Origin: Heliocidaris tuberculata
Taxonomy: Eukaryota; Echinodermata; Echinoidea; Camarodonta; Echinometridae
Reading direction: 5' to 3'
DNA: 64,000 bases
Assembly (NCBI GenBank): GCA_025618425.1
Contig: CM046844.1
Coordinates: forward strand, 3,524,665-3,588,664
The position numbers and the translations under genes are program-made. Position 1 is the stretch's first letter, and each line of letters opens with the position of its first letter. The notes beneath the pieces were generated by a model that made no database searches, was not told the origin of the DNA, and worked only from the letters and a program-made list of their open reading frames with translations. Below, in pieces: positions 25,064-35,302 of this stretch.

Positions 25064-25575
25064 GCAGAGGCGGCGCTCTCGTGGGAGCAGGGGGGGGGGA
25101 CCACTTTTGAAGTACCCTTTTTTTCTGAAAACTGTTCCCTTTCTCTCTTATAGGTGCCCTTTTCTCCTTTTGAAAAATGCCCCTAATTCTGTCTAATTTG
25201 TGCCCTTTTATCATTTGATAAGAGCATTTATGCTTCTGATAGGTGCCCCTTTTCCCTTCTAATAAGTGCCCTTTTCCCCCTTCTGATAATTACCCCTTTC
25301 TCTACGTAATATGTGCCCTCTTAAAGCACGAATTAAAATATCTTTCGACATTCCCCAAATTAAGTTTCTCTTGTCATTTTCATTATATCGCCGTAAAAAA
25401 ATGCACAAACATAGGACTTCAACGTTAGAAAAAAGTCTGAAAACTTTTGCTCCTCGCTTCGCTCGCACATGGATCATTAGACTATCACACATTACTGCCA
25501 GTTAGGGAAGCTGAAACATGTCCAGAACTACAATAAAAAGGAAGAAGATGATGCTTGATATGTGTTAATCATGTT
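25064..25575 (-). mobile_element. hAT-like MITE fragment with GTGCCCTTTT tandem words
   Basis: Starts CAGAGGCGGCGCTC, close to the terminus of the element at 41586-42449. The interior is made of ~25-base words of the type TTCTGATAGGTGCCCTTTT. The CTCGCTTCGCTCGCACATG word and the block ending GAAGATGATGCTTGATA are found in reverse complement near 41840 and 41730. Its other end is lost or diverged. Confidence 0.6.
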
Positions 25576-26193
25576 CGGGGAGAGGGCAGGACTTCTATTT
25601 AGAATTTTCACTTCTAATTTTGACTAAATTATATTCACCGGCTTGCATGCACAAGCTTAAAAATAAACCGACTTTAATTTGTCAAGAACTTCAAGACCCA
25701 CCCACTTCCCACTCCCGAATTTTTCACACCCGTAAATAAAAGAACAGCTCACTTATGATCAAATCCTGGCGTATGGCCATATTTTCTCGTGGGAGGGGCT
25801 GATGCCTTTCAACCGAGTATCATGTTTGCATGTAATCTAAAAATGAAAATAAATGAATAAATTGCGAGCCAGCGAATTCGCATTCTTTTCGTAATTTTTT
25901 TTTTCTTTTCTTTTCACCCTCTTTCACCTTCTCTTTTTTCTCTGTTATGTGACTGAAAAGGAAGGGGAGGGGTGTATTTGCGTGTATTGCGAGTATTGCG
26001 GCGGGGACCCTTGGACAGGGCCCTTTAAACAAAAAACGTCCTTGAACATGTGTGACCCGGCACCACAAAACCACCAAAAACAAACAAACAAACAAACAAA
26101 AAACAACAACAACAAAACAAACACACAAACAAATCTGAATTTATTCTATTTGGATAGAACAAAGTCTCAGCTTTAAACTTGAAACTTTATAAC
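25576..26193. other. Flank of the Gypsy element
   Basis: Low-complexity AT-rich DNA with CAAACAAACAAA runs near 26080-26110. The last four bases, TAAC (26190-26193), are the left target duplication of the Gypsy element. Confidence 0.4.
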
Positions 26194-26880
26194 TATAGTA
26201 TTCGCACGCATATAAACAAACACACCACTTCACTCACAGCATATACAATATTCACTAACCTGTATCAGTTATCACAATTATGCACAACAGAGCAAGGACC
26301 AAGAAATAAGCATGCAGAGAAGAGAGTGTACACGGAGACGTTGCATGTACGATGTCTCAAACTGGAATGCGAGCTAGCTCTGAGATCTGTTGTACGGATC
26401 GGTGTGTGCAATGAAGTGTGTCACTTGTGTGCGCGTGCGGTGATGTGTGTGCCTCGGCGATCAGCAGACAAATAATTCATAATACATTTATACTACACAT
26501 CCCCCCATCCTAAAAAAAACTCTGTGCATTTTTATAACTTGAATATAAAAAAAAATCCTCTAATTCAGCATAGCAGAACACATTTCTTATGCAAAGGTCT
26601 ACAGAGATAGTCGTTAAGTAAAAACTTGCTTCAAATAAATATAACTTAATGCATGATTACAACAAAACATTTGCAAACTTTAACTCTTCTGTTTGTTTGT
26701 TTCTTTTCTTTTCTATTTTTTTTTCTTTTTCTTCTTATCGTCATTTTCCTTATTTTTTTTCTTATTGTCAGTTTCCTCATTTTCTTTTTCTTTTTCATTT
26801 TCTTTTCGTTTATCTCTTTTGATTTTCTTTTCCTCATTTTATTTTTCTTTTGGTTTTATTTTCATATTTATCTCCTTGCT

Positions 26881-26928
<48 letters not shown>

Positions 26929-27103
26929 TTTTCTTTTCTTCTCTTTTAACAAACACAATAAAAGTTACAAATGCATATATTTAAATCTACGGACATTTCT
27001 CTAATGAAATTCTTATAGCCTATATTACTTACCCTTTCTCTGCCACGCGGAATATATCCCTATACTTGTATACCTGTACCAACTATAAATAAAATAAATA
27101 CTA
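26194..27103 (-). repeat. 3' LTR of the Gypsy element
   Basis: About 910 bases. Begins TATAGTATTCGCACGC, where the TA probably replaces the usual TG, and ends AATACTA. It matches 39689-40535 across GTATCAGTTATCACAAT, GCATGTACGATGTCTC and CTGCCACGCGGAATATATCC. It is longer than the 5' LTR mainly because of a TA repeat at about 26884-26928 and a longer pyrimidine tract. Confidence 0.9.
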
Positions 27104-27365
27104 TTAAGGAACCAGCCATTATAACTGACAATTAAAAAAATCATCGCAACGACTTGTTGCTCTATTGTGTGAAATAATTGTTACATAATATTGTGGGTAA
27201 CCTCCCATGAAAATACATAAATAAATCCTGACCTCCTGTCATGATAAATACATAAATATATCGTACTTCCTTACTAGAAAAGGTAAATAACATTGCTAAA
27301 AATGACAATACTAAAATAAGAAAACCGCTGGCTGAGAAAGGTAACCTAGAATTGTACTGCCACGT

Positions 27366-28634
27366 TTATTTCAGGCAGTACAGTTTTCTGCCATTGGCCA
27401 CCGTCTCCTCAAGCACAGATCTGAGAGAGGTACCTCGAATCTGAGCCACCACCTGCCCGACATCCCCCACGAATGTTTGATCGTGCCAATCTTGGCGAGG
27501 GCGAACAGGCAGATAGGGAGCATCAGTCTCAAGAAGAAGGCGGTCATTAGGTATAGATTGAATTGCCAGGCGCTTAAGGTGAGCCTCAACTCCCCGATAA
27601 TAACTGACATTCCCAGTTATCCCGAAATAGACATGACAAAACGCCGACATCCATTTGTCGACTATGTCCGGCGAACCCGTGAAACAATGGAGATGTATTC
27701 TTTGGCAGGCCGGGCACAGTCGACGGATGGTATCACGCGCCAACTTGTGCACTGAACGGGGAATTGGTTCTTCACCCGTCTAGGGCCAGCGGAACCCCGC
27801 AGGTGGAGGACAAGAACCCTCCCAGTGGACAGAGCCAAAATCCGCTTAAAAAGTGTCATTTGGGCCATCCACTGAGAGTCATCCGTGGAATAATCTAACC
27901 CCACCTCCGAGATTCCGATGATCCTAGGATCTGCAAGGAGTGATCGCAGGATATTAAAATGACGCTCTGGCAAATCGAAAGCATGCTTGGGATGTGTCCC
28001 CACTGCCACCCCATACCCAGCAGGCAAACTGTCAAACACTCTATCAAGGTAACCGGAGGCCGAATATCGTGACGGGTCACAACAATTCATGACCCCCCCC
28101 CCCCCCCCCCCCCCCCCAGTCACCTCGACAGGATGTACAGGCGCGCCCAATGGCTTGTCTAATTTACCATCCCTCAAATATTTTTCCACCCTATCTGGGT
28201 GAAAATGACTATCAAAAGCTGGGGGCAGTGGTTCATCATCATCATCATCCCGTGGGGGAGAGATTTCCTGTGAGGACATTGTTTTCTGCGGGGGAGACAC
28301 TGCGGCGAGTCCACAATAGGATGCGATCATCGCCGCGGTAATCCCCCGGTCCCGTCCAACAGAGGCCACCGCCGCATAGGATGGTCTAGCAAGGCCGCGA
28401 CCCCGGCCGACCCCATGGGCAGCTACCTCTGCGAAAGAGGGCTTATTAGGCAGCCCGGCAAACGGGCCTGATCCGGCCAAAAGGCGCTCCCTTTTGCTCT
28501 TTTTTGGCCCGCTTCTCGCGCTGTCTTCTTTTCTCATTGCGTCTCTTCATCGCCGCTGCCTCTACTGTACTGAGCTTACCTTCAGCGGCTATGTCAGTCA
28601 TCTGGGTAACCCCAGGTGGAAGTGGTTGTTCCAT
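27366..28634 (-). pseudogene. TatD-family metal-dependent nuclease ORF in env position of the Gypsy element
   Basis: Encodes a TatD/TATDN2-like amidohydrolase-fold nuclease. TatD enzymes use two metal ions to cut DNA or RNA. Metal ligands are visible in family order: HxH in DSHFHPD, E in SEVGLDY, H in VLHLRG, H in HLHCFTGS and D in LLETDAPYL; YFGITGNVSYY is also typical. Before the domain come a basic stretch (MKRRNEKRRQREKRAKK) and a low-complexity linker. The ATG at 28634 lies 3 bases after a splice acceptor. Two frame breaks split it: one at a T6/A6 run (28500-28505) and one near 27755-27770. A poly-C run at 28093-28117 codes for glycines. It follows the PHD/integrase frame and precedes the 3' LTR. 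Domain identity is strong. Whether it works is unknown; the breaks could be decay or sequence errors. Confidence 0.88.
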
Positions 28635-28674
28635 GATCTAAAAAGAAAACACACAAGAAAATCTATTAATAAAC
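28635..28674 (-). promoter_or_regulatory. Candidate 3' splice acceptor before the TatD ORF
   Basis: On the minus strand a TTATTAAT branch-like site is followed by a pyrimidine-rich stretch and TTTTCTTTTTAG, then ATC and the ATG of the TatD frame. This is close to the ideal metazoan acceptor. It suggests a spliced subgenomic mRNA for the third ORF, as used for env in retroviruses. A good donor (AAAGG/GTAAGTAA) exists in the 5' LTR near 40467. That pairing is inference. Confidence 0.6.
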
Positions 28675-28723
28675 AATTTTGAAGAGTTTTTCTCGTGATA
28701 AAGAAATGGTAACAAGACCTAAT

Positions 28724-29002
28724 TCACTTTCTTTTGCTACAGAGAGGACAAATCCATCTTACACTTTCTAACCCCTCTGACTCTGTTATGCCTACACATA
28801 AACCATGATACCAGTTTTCACACTGGTCGCACTGGATCATTAGAGAGCCGTCATCAGGTTTCCGGCAGAGGCAATAAACCTTGCCAGGAGTACCTGCGAC
28901 AACCTCACTTTGATCTGTGCATTTCTTTATTCGGTCATGGTTCAATGTGAAAATAGCCTTTCTGTAGGCTACTCGATACAGATACGGAGACAGTTTCTCC
29001 AC
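28724..29002 (-). CDS. Integrase C-terminal GPF/Y end plus PHD finger
   Basis: The frame reads EKLSPYLYRVAYR...NHDRIKKC, the second half of the GPF/Y module that ends many Gypsy integrases. It then runs into a C4HC3 zinc finger: CLC, CDQC, WYHGLC and WICPLC in correct PHD spacing, with the tryptophan before YHG. PHD fingers commonly read histone H3 tails. Here it holds the place where chromoviruses carry a chromodomain. It is out of frame with the main integrase frame because of a small indel near 29000, inside the GPF/Y module. The stop at 28724 closes the pol frame about 90 bases before the TatD ATG. Confidence 0.85.
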   Translation of the reverse strand: MEKLSPYLYRVAYRKAIFTLNHDRIKKCTDQSEVVAGTPGKVYCLCRKPDDGSLMIQCDQCENWYHGLCVGITESEGLESVRWICPLCSKRK

Positions 29003-30287
29003 GTTTCTTCCAAGGGGGGCTCAGTTTCCGTGATCTCCCCTTGATCCGGGCCGTGTCCAGAATATAAACACGGTCATCCACTTCATATTCCCGAGTGTAT
29101 TGCCTGACATCGTAATCTCGTTTCATCCGGCGCTGAGAAGATTTAAGTGCTGCTCGGGCCGATATATGAGCATTGCGCATAGCACAAGTCAACTCCGCCA
29201 CATATTCATCAACGGTCCTGTCCTGTGCTGACAAAGGAACAGAGAATACGAGGTCAGCTGGAAGATTCACCTCCCGACCCAGCATAAGCTTGTTAGGGGT
29301 AAATCCAGTACTTCGATTCACTGTGGCACGGATAGCCCCAGCAATCTGTTGCAAGTGCTTATCCCAGTCTTTCTGAGATTTTGCCACATAACATCGCACT
29401 GCATCCATCAGGGTCCTATTCAGTCGTTCACATTGGCCGTTGGCAGAAGGTCTGTAAGCCGATGTCTTGGACTTATGGATCTGAAGGATGCGGCACATGT
29501 TCTTGAATAGATTGCTCTCAAAATTCCTGCCTTGATCTGTGAATACCTGAAAGGGATACCCAAATCGGCAGAAAAACTCGCTCACTGCAGCACGAGCTGT
29601 TGTTTCCGCCGTTTGGGAAGGCAGGGGTACACACTCTATCCACTTGGTGAATTGATCCACCATAACTAATATATGCTCATTGCCTTGCTGAGTCTTCGGT
29701 AATGGACCCATGAAATCAAGATGCACACGCTCCATGGGTACCCCAGCATGGTAATTCTTCATGGGATGCCTCACATAGCGCGTGGCTTTCTTGTTTTGAT
29801 TGCAAGTAGCGCATCCAGCTATATAATTTCGGATATCCTCAGACATGCCATACCAATAGTACTTAGTCTTTAGCTTAGACCGAGTACGACTAACTCCAGC
29901 ATGCCCTGCTGAAGGTGGATCATGATTCAGACGGATTATGTCATGCCTCAGCGATTTGGGAACCACTAAGACATCACAATCACCCCTCTTCCTCCAGATC
30001 ACTCCTTCTCTCAGGAAAAAGAGTTCCCTGTTTATCCACAGAAACTTACCTTCTGGTGAGAGAAGAAACAGGGTTTCATCTATCTTTTCCTTGTCTAATA
30101 ACCACTTACGTAAGGGCTCGAATAGTTGGTCCTTTCCCTGCTCCTTTTGCATTAATGTAGGAGAAAGTAAGTCCTCATCTGCCCCTACTGAGTTATCGAC
30201 AAATGTATTTCTTACCTCAATCTCCATGTGGGTCACGGGGAAACATTCTTCGACGGCCACGCTTGATACCTGCGGGCCATGTCCTAG
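28935..30287 (-). CDS. Gypsy integrase
   Basis: Cuts and joins element DNA into the host genome. Visible are the zinc-binding HHCC domain (H in NHDPPSAGH, ending CATCNQNK), the DDE core (LDFMGPLP with the first D, FTDQGRNFES with the second, GQCERLNR with the E) and the start of the GPF/Y module (RKLSPPWK). All catalytic residues are present. The frame is open to the LINE junction at 30287 and is the continuation of the RNase H frame on the other side of the LINE. It ends by frameshift inside GPF/Y; the intended C-terminus is the PHD frame at 28724-29002. Confidence 0.93.
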   Translation of the reverse strand, partial: LGHGPQVSSVAVEECFPVTHMEIEVRNTFVDNSVGADEDLLSPTLMQKEQGKDQLFEPLRKWLLDKEKIDETLFLLSPEGKFLWINRELFFLREGVIWRKRGDCDVLVVPKSLRHDIIRLNHDPPSAGHAGVSRTRSKLKTKYYWYGMSEDIRNYIAGCATCNQNKKATRYVRHPMKNYHAGVPMERVHLDFMGPLPKTQQGNEHILVMVDQFTKWIECVPLPSQTAETTARAAVSEFFCRFGYPFQVFTDQGRNFESNLFKNMCRILQIHKSKTSAYRPSANGQCERLNRTLMDAVRCYVAKSQKDWDKHLQQIAGAIRATVNRSTGFTPNKLMLGREVNLPADLVFSVPLSAQDRTVDEYVAELTCAMRNAHISARAALKSSQRRMKRDYDVRQYTREYEVDDRVYILDTARIKGRSRKLSPPWKKRGETVSVSVSSSLQKGYFHIEP

Positions 30288-30316
30288 ATAAAGATAAAGA
30301 TAAAGATAAAGATAAG
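30288..30316 (-). repeat. GATAAA microsatellite tail of the LINE
   Basis: About five tandem GATAAA units form the 3' terminus of the LINE in place of a poly-A tail. Confidence 0.85.
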
Positions 30317-30443
30317 ATTTATTGACTCTATCGACCCCCTCTCGGGGTATGAGAGTACAAACAAAGAAACATATTTACAATTATTATACATACATTATAA
30401 GTGTGAATATATATAGTAGATAAAACATTGTATAAAAACATTT

Positions 30444-33400
30444 TTACAAAACTAGCCATTCTGGCTGTTTGACTATTCTACCACTACGAGTACATACAGT
30501 TCTATCTCTCTTACTTTCTGTACAATGGTATTCTTTACTCTTCTCTTTTGGTGAATGAGTAAATTGCATCATAATAGTTTTGGCAAATTTTGCTATTTTT
30601 TTCAGCTGGCAAGTATTAGCAGAATTGAATAATTGGGATATTTGTAACCCACTTGGTCTACTGTTATATATTTTTGTTGATAAATACATGCGCCTTTCCT
30701 TTTGAAAAAAAGGACATTCGAAGATGTAGTGAAACTCATCTCCTAAAATTGAAGATATGCAGAGTGAACACTTCATTTCATCTAACAAACTTTCATCAAA
30801 TCTACCCTTATTTACAGGTAATGCATGCGACCTACAACGGAATTTGCTGAGAGTAATAATATCTCTTTGGCCTAGGACAAAAAAGTATCTTTCAATCTTA
30901 AGGTCATTTTTAAACATTCTGTAATTTGTACAGATTCGGTTAGTCCACATTGCTGATCTCCATTCCTGTTGGAACATGTCAGAGAGTCTCAATTTCAAAG
31001 CATTAAGTATCCATTGAGAACTATAACCACTGCCTTGAGTTAGCCAGACGTTCCCTAAGCCTGCGTATTGAAAAGTATCTTCAATAAACTGAAACCAAAG
31101 TGATGTGAATGGCGAATCTTTGTCTTTATGCATGTACCTGAGTAAGTTATAAAAAATATTTGAATACTTCTGCTGCTTCCCTTTAACTATCTTCAACCAA
31201 AATCCGACCATTCTACGTTTTACGTAGTTTAATATCAATCCACGACCAGTTTCACCGTACACCATACAGTCTGGCGTACACTTATTTACATGCAAAATTG
31301 TCCTTAAAAACTTTCTATGGAAAACTTCAATTTGTTTTATACATTCAAAACCCCAGACTTCACTACCATACAATAATATAGGTATTACTAAATGATCAAA
31401 TAAGTAGCATTGTGTATCAATTGATAGCTGTAATCTTTTTGCTTTCACCAACATACTATATAAGGCCTTCCGAGCCTGTGTTACTTGCTTAGAGATTGCT
31501 TTTTTAAAGTTACCATTATAATTGAATCTAACGCCCAGGTATATAAAATCATCAACTACATCAATCACACTACCATCGTAAGTAAAGGTTGGCATTTTTC
31601 TGATTTTCCCTTTGGAGAAAATAACAATTTTAGTCTTACTTGTGTTTACAGTTAACTGCCATGTATTGCAATAATTTGCCACGCCATTCAATGCTGATTG
31701 CAAATCTTCCTGACTTTCTGACAAAATTATAGTATCATCTGCATATAAAAGGCAATATAGTTTTAAAAAAGTTTCCACTTCTTCAGCATTTAGATAGCTA
31801 TGAACATCATTTGCCAAGGAACCCAGCCCCTCATAGAATGTCCCTATATGTTGCTGAAAATCATTCAAATACATAGCAAATAGCAAGGGGGAGAGGTTCT
31901 CTCCCTGACGTACACCTATGTTACATGTAAAGAAATCTGAACATTTTCCATTGACTGCAACGCATGACTTTGCATATTTATAAATGCTGTTAATGATACC
32001 AAAAATCTTGCCATTCACGCCCAGCCTCAACATTTTCAGCCATAAGGATGTTCTGTCAATCAGATCAAATGCTTTTTTAAAATCAATGAATGCACAATAT
32101 AGGCGTTTCTTCTTTTGGACATATATATCAATTATTGTCTTCAGAACAAATATATGATCAGTCGTTGAATAGCCTGAGCGGAAACCAGCCTGTTCTTCGC
32201 CAATTTTTTCTTCAGCCTCAAAATATTTGGTAATTCTGTGATTTAAAATAGAGGTAAAAAGTTTTCCAAAACAACTTAACAATGTGATTCCCCGATAGTT
32301 ATCAGGGTTTGTGTCCTGACCTTTGTTCTTATAAATAGGGATGATTATTCCAGTGCACCATTCCGTGGTAACAAAGCCACTCTCCAGTACAACATTAAAA
32401 AACTTCACTATTACGTCGAGCATTCCACTGGGACAATGTTTAAAAAACTCATTTCTCATCAAATCTCTACCACAAGCTTTAGAATTCTTTAGGTTCTTTA
32501 TCATTCTTTCAACTTCCTTCAATGTGATTGGTGCATTCAAAACATCGTTTACATCAACAGACTCGATTAGGGAACCAACTTCTAATGCATCTTTTACAGC
32601 CTGGCTATTACCTAAGGAGCTGAAATGATTTGCGAAATCGGATAATAAAACTTTGTTTGCAGAAACTTTCTTGTTTTCACTAGAGTTTAGCATTTTCCAA
32701 TATGCTTTTGGATTATTTGTTTTCAAAGAACGAAGAGATGCATTTAAATCTTTTTCATGTTGTCTTTTCTTACGTCTGAGTAACTTTTTGTAGCTTTTAC
32801 TAGCTTCAACCAGATCAGTATTTATTTCAGAATATAATGACAATTTTCTTTTTCTCAAAATACGGTTTTTGACATTCAAATACTCTCTTCTTGCTGCACT
32901 ACATTCTGTATCAAACCATAGTTTATTTTCAACATTCCTTTTTCTGTTATTTCTACCTTGAGACTGCTTCCATTTACAAACACCAATATCTTGAGCAGTA
33001 TCTGTAAACATCTTACAAATTTGTGAGTAAAAGCTATCAATTTCCTTTTGACTTACATTTTTGTACAGGTAATCTAAGTGCCCATGAATAGAAGTAACTG
33101 AACTATCGATATTTTGTGAGAATTCCTCAGTGATATCATTTGACCACTTGAAAGACATTGAAGGCATACATTTACCTTCATCCTTTTCATTATAAGATTT
33201 TTGGTCACTCCCGGACGAAGTATCTTCAGATAGTGTCTGCAATCTTGAGGATTGTAGTGTTATAGTAATAGGACAATGTACATCAGATAAACACCTATCA
33301 AAAGTATCAATACTGAAGCTATAAATATGAAAAAAGAGATTGTGAGATACTAAAGCATAATCAATTGTGCTGCAACCACCATTCTTGTTGAAGCATGTGT

Positions 33401-34070
33401 AATCTCCAATATTCCTATCATCCCCAAACCTCCCATTTACTATTTTGAAATCGAAACTCTGACAAATTTCGATTAATTTTTTGCCATTATTGTTTACATG
33501 AGAATCCCTATTACATCGGTTTGTATTGAAACCGGATTCCTCCAGTGTCTTACGAATATCAGTGTCATCATTATCATCACAAAATTCATATCCATTCAAA
33601 TTTGAAACCATATCTTTTGCTTCTAAAAAGTCATCGAGTATGCCTGTTCTGGCATTGAAATCACCCAAAAGACACAAAGGTAAATCAAATCTACTTCTTA
33701 TATCAATCACATCAAGCACAAAATTATCAAAAACATCATTAGAATAATGAATCGAGCCCTCACATGGTAAATATACTGCAGCCAAAATGAATTCATAACC
33801 TAAAATATTACTATCAAACTTTATCCAGATGATCGATTCAGACACTGTGTCCTGAACCCTTTCAGAACATGCAAATATTTCTTTCTTCATTAAAATACAC
33901 ATACCATGATATCCACCAAATTTGTAACATACATTATTACTTTTCTGCATACTATAATATTCATAGTCCTTAAGACAAGATTGGGACAGATCAGGAAGGT
34001 CAGATTTAGTTTCTAAAAGACAAATGACATCACAAGTTTTGAGATATAGATCCAAAACACCCAAGTTCAA
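30444..34070 (-). CDS. LINE ORF2: endonuclease-reverse transcriptase, intact
   Basis: A 1208-residue uninterrupted frame for the enzyme that nicks target DNA and primes reverse transcription. The N-terminal ~280 residues form an APE-type endonuclease (CLLETKSD near residue 18, GDFNAR near 137, SDVHCPI near 263). The central RT has GFRSGYSTTDH, FIDFKKAFDLIDR, GVRQGENLSPLLF and the catalytic YADDTI. The C-terminal region has a CSLC...HYIFECPF zinc knuckle near residue 1115, as in many LINEs. The start is the first codon shown by the frame, and an upstream start is possible because ORF1 ends 78 bases before. No break was found, so this copy may be or recently have been active. Confidence 0.93.
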   Translation of the reverse strand: MNLGVLDLYLKTCDVICLLETKSDLPDLSQSCLKDYEYYSMQKSNNVCYKFGGYHGMCILMKKEIFACSERVQDTVSESIIWIKFDSNILGYEFILAAVYLPCEGSIHYSNDVFDNFVLDVIDIRSRFDLPLCLLGDFNARTGILDDFLEAKDMVSNLNGYEFCDDNDDTDIRKTLEESGFNTNRCNRDSHVNNNGKKLIEICQSFDFKIVNGRFGDDRNIGDYTCFNKNGGCSTIDYALVSHNLFFHIYSFSIDTFDRCLSDVHCPITITLQSSRLQTLSEDTSSGSDQKSYNEKDEGKCMPSMSFKWSNDITEEFSQNIDSSVTSIHGHLDYLYKNVSQKEIDSFYSQICKMFTDTAQDIGVCKWKQSQGRNNRKRNVENKLWFDTECSAARREYLNVKNRILRKRKLSLYSEINTDLVEASKSYKKLLRRKKRQHEKDLNASLRSLKTNNPKAYWKMLNSSENKKVSANKVLLSDFANHFSSLGNSQAVKDALEVGSLIESVDVNDVLNAPITLKEVERMIKNLKNSKACGRDLMRNEFFKHCPSGMLDVIVKFFNVVLESGFVTTEWCTGIIIPIYKNKGQDTNPDNYRGITLLSCFGKLFTSILNHRITKYFEAEEKIGEEQAGFRSGYSTTDHIFVLKTIIDIYVQKKKRLYCAFIDFKKAFDLIDRTSLWLKMLRLGVNGKIFGIINSIYKYAKSCVAVNGKCSDFFTCNIGVRQGENLSPLLFAMYLNDFQQHIGTFYEGLGSLANDVHSYLNAEEVETFLKLYCLLYADDTIILSESQEDLQSALNGVANYCNTWQLTVNTSKTKIVIFSKGKIRKMPTFTYDGSVIDVVDDFIYLGVRFNYNGNFKKAISKQVTQARKALYSMLVKAKRLQLSIDTQCYLFDHLVIPILLYGSEVWGFECIKQIEVFHRKFLRTILHVNKCTPDCMVYGETGRGLILNYVKRRMVGFWLKIVKGKQQKYSNIFYNLLRYMHKDKDSPFTSLWFQFIEDTFQYAGLGNVWLTQGSGYSSQWILNALKLRLSDMFQQEWRSAMWTNRICTNYRMFKNDLKIERYFFVLGQRDIITLSKFRCRSHALPVNKGRFDESLLDEMKCSLCISSILGDEFHYIFECPFFQKERRMYLSTKIYNSRPSGLQISQLFNSANTCQLKKIAKFAKTIMMQFTHSPKEKSKEYHCTESKRDRTVCTRSGRIVKQPEWLVL

Positions 34071-34148
34071 TTTACTGTTCAGTCCATTGACATTGAGACT
34101 TGTAATTGTTAGATGATTGTCTAATGATGAAAGAGGGTCTGAGATTTC

Positions 34149-34918
34149 CTAGTCTGCAATGTCAACAAATAGACCAGTCTCCCTCAGTTTGTCTTCGCTC
34201 CAGCCTAGCTGTTTGAAGAGGTCGTGAGGACTACTGAGTACATGCTTTTTCCCATCATTTTTTGTTGTGCAATGAATATTGCCATCTATAGTCCAGACCT
34301 TATCCACTGCGTCATCTTTCTTGATCACCTGGAGGAGCTTGGCCCGGCCAGGTGAAAGATGTTCCCCCACCATCACATTCTTCATGGCCTCCTCCTTCGA
34401 TTCCCTCAGCTTCTTCTTATTCCTAAGAAGATCGGTCCGGAGATCCCGTCGGACAAAACGCGCTAATATTGGTCTGGCTTTGTTGGGTTGGGGCCTTCCC
34501 ATACGATGACTCGTACGTCGTTTTCTGTGACCGTCACTCCTGCGCTCTTGGCAACATTTATTACCAGGGTGTTGGTGACCTCACCCTGGCTTTCCGGCAC
34601 TCCCCTCAGAACGATATTGTCCCTCCGAGAATACTGCTCGACCTCATCGAGCCGGTCATCATGCTTCTGCACGACAGCCTGGGTTTTCACTGTTGATATA
34701 GAGCCACGATCAATCTTCGTTGACAAGTTCTGAACCATTGGCAAGAGGGCTGCAACAACGGCCTTGACAATATCACCGACAAGTTGACGATTCCCTTCCT
34801 TCCCCTTGCGATCTGGAATAAGACCCATCGCACTGTCCACCATCTCATCTATCTTCAAAGTGATTTCATCCTCCTCTCCCTCTACTTCTAATGCAACAAA
34901 CTTGTTAACATTAGACAT
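34149..34918 (-). CDS. LINE ORF1: nucleic-acid-binding protein, one frameshift
   Basis: Starts at MSNVNKF (34918). It has an acidic, probably coiled-coil N-terminal half, then EQYSRRDNIVLRGVPE, the opening of the RRM-like domain of L1-type ORF1 proteins. The following part (KARPILARFVRR...HLSPGRAKLL) is the rest of that domain and a C-terminal domain. A small indel near 34480-34500 puts the two parts in different frames. L1-type ORF1 proteins coat the LINE RNA. Confidence 0.85.
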
Positions 34919-35302
34919 GATCAGGATATTGATAATAGCTAATGACAGAGATAAAGTATAGCTGAATATAATAGAATACCTGGCAATGAAAATCAAGAAA
35001 ATCCAACTTTCAAGTCTTCAAGATTTGATGTAAATTATCAACTGCTGGAAGCCATGTGGAAACACAAAATAGAGTACATGGGACTGAAGGTAACTTTTCA
35101 GCCTAATGACCTTGATAAAAAGCAATCAAATAGCACTCAAATAGTGATGTAGACCACCGCAAAACCAGTCTCAGGGCAGTAAATATGTCCACTCCAGTGA
35201 TGACGATCGTAAATAATAACTGATAACAAAGAATTGCTCATATTCCAGACGATTTTACAGCAGCATCTTACTAGTGTGTGTGTATGTACATGTACGTGGG
35301 AG
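34919..35302 (-). other. LINE 5' untranslated leader
   Basis: Non-coding sequence between the LINE start and ORF1. It probably carries the internal promoter. No motif identified. Confidence 0.6.

Larger units (their letters stand above)
30288..35302 (-). mobile_element. Full-length non-LTR retrotransposon (LINE) nested in the Gypsy pol gene
   Basis: A 5.0 kb LINE on the minus strand, flanked by an 8-bp target duplication TGTCCTAG (30280-30287 and 35303-35310). Its 3' end (left) is a GATAAA microsatellite at 30288-30316. It has a ~380-base 5' leader, ORF1 and ORF2. It sits between the RNase H and integrase coding parts, and the pol frame reads up to the junction on both sides. Intact ORF2 implies that it is younger than the Gypsy copy. 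The clade is not settled: ORF1 is L1/Tx1-like, ORF2 of a type common in marine invertebrates. Confidence 0.9.

Noticed and set aside
26653..27004. F/I/S-rich frames resembling membrane proteins
   Set aside because: They lie in the LTR pyrimidine tract and TA repeat and recur at 40120-40454 in the other LTR.
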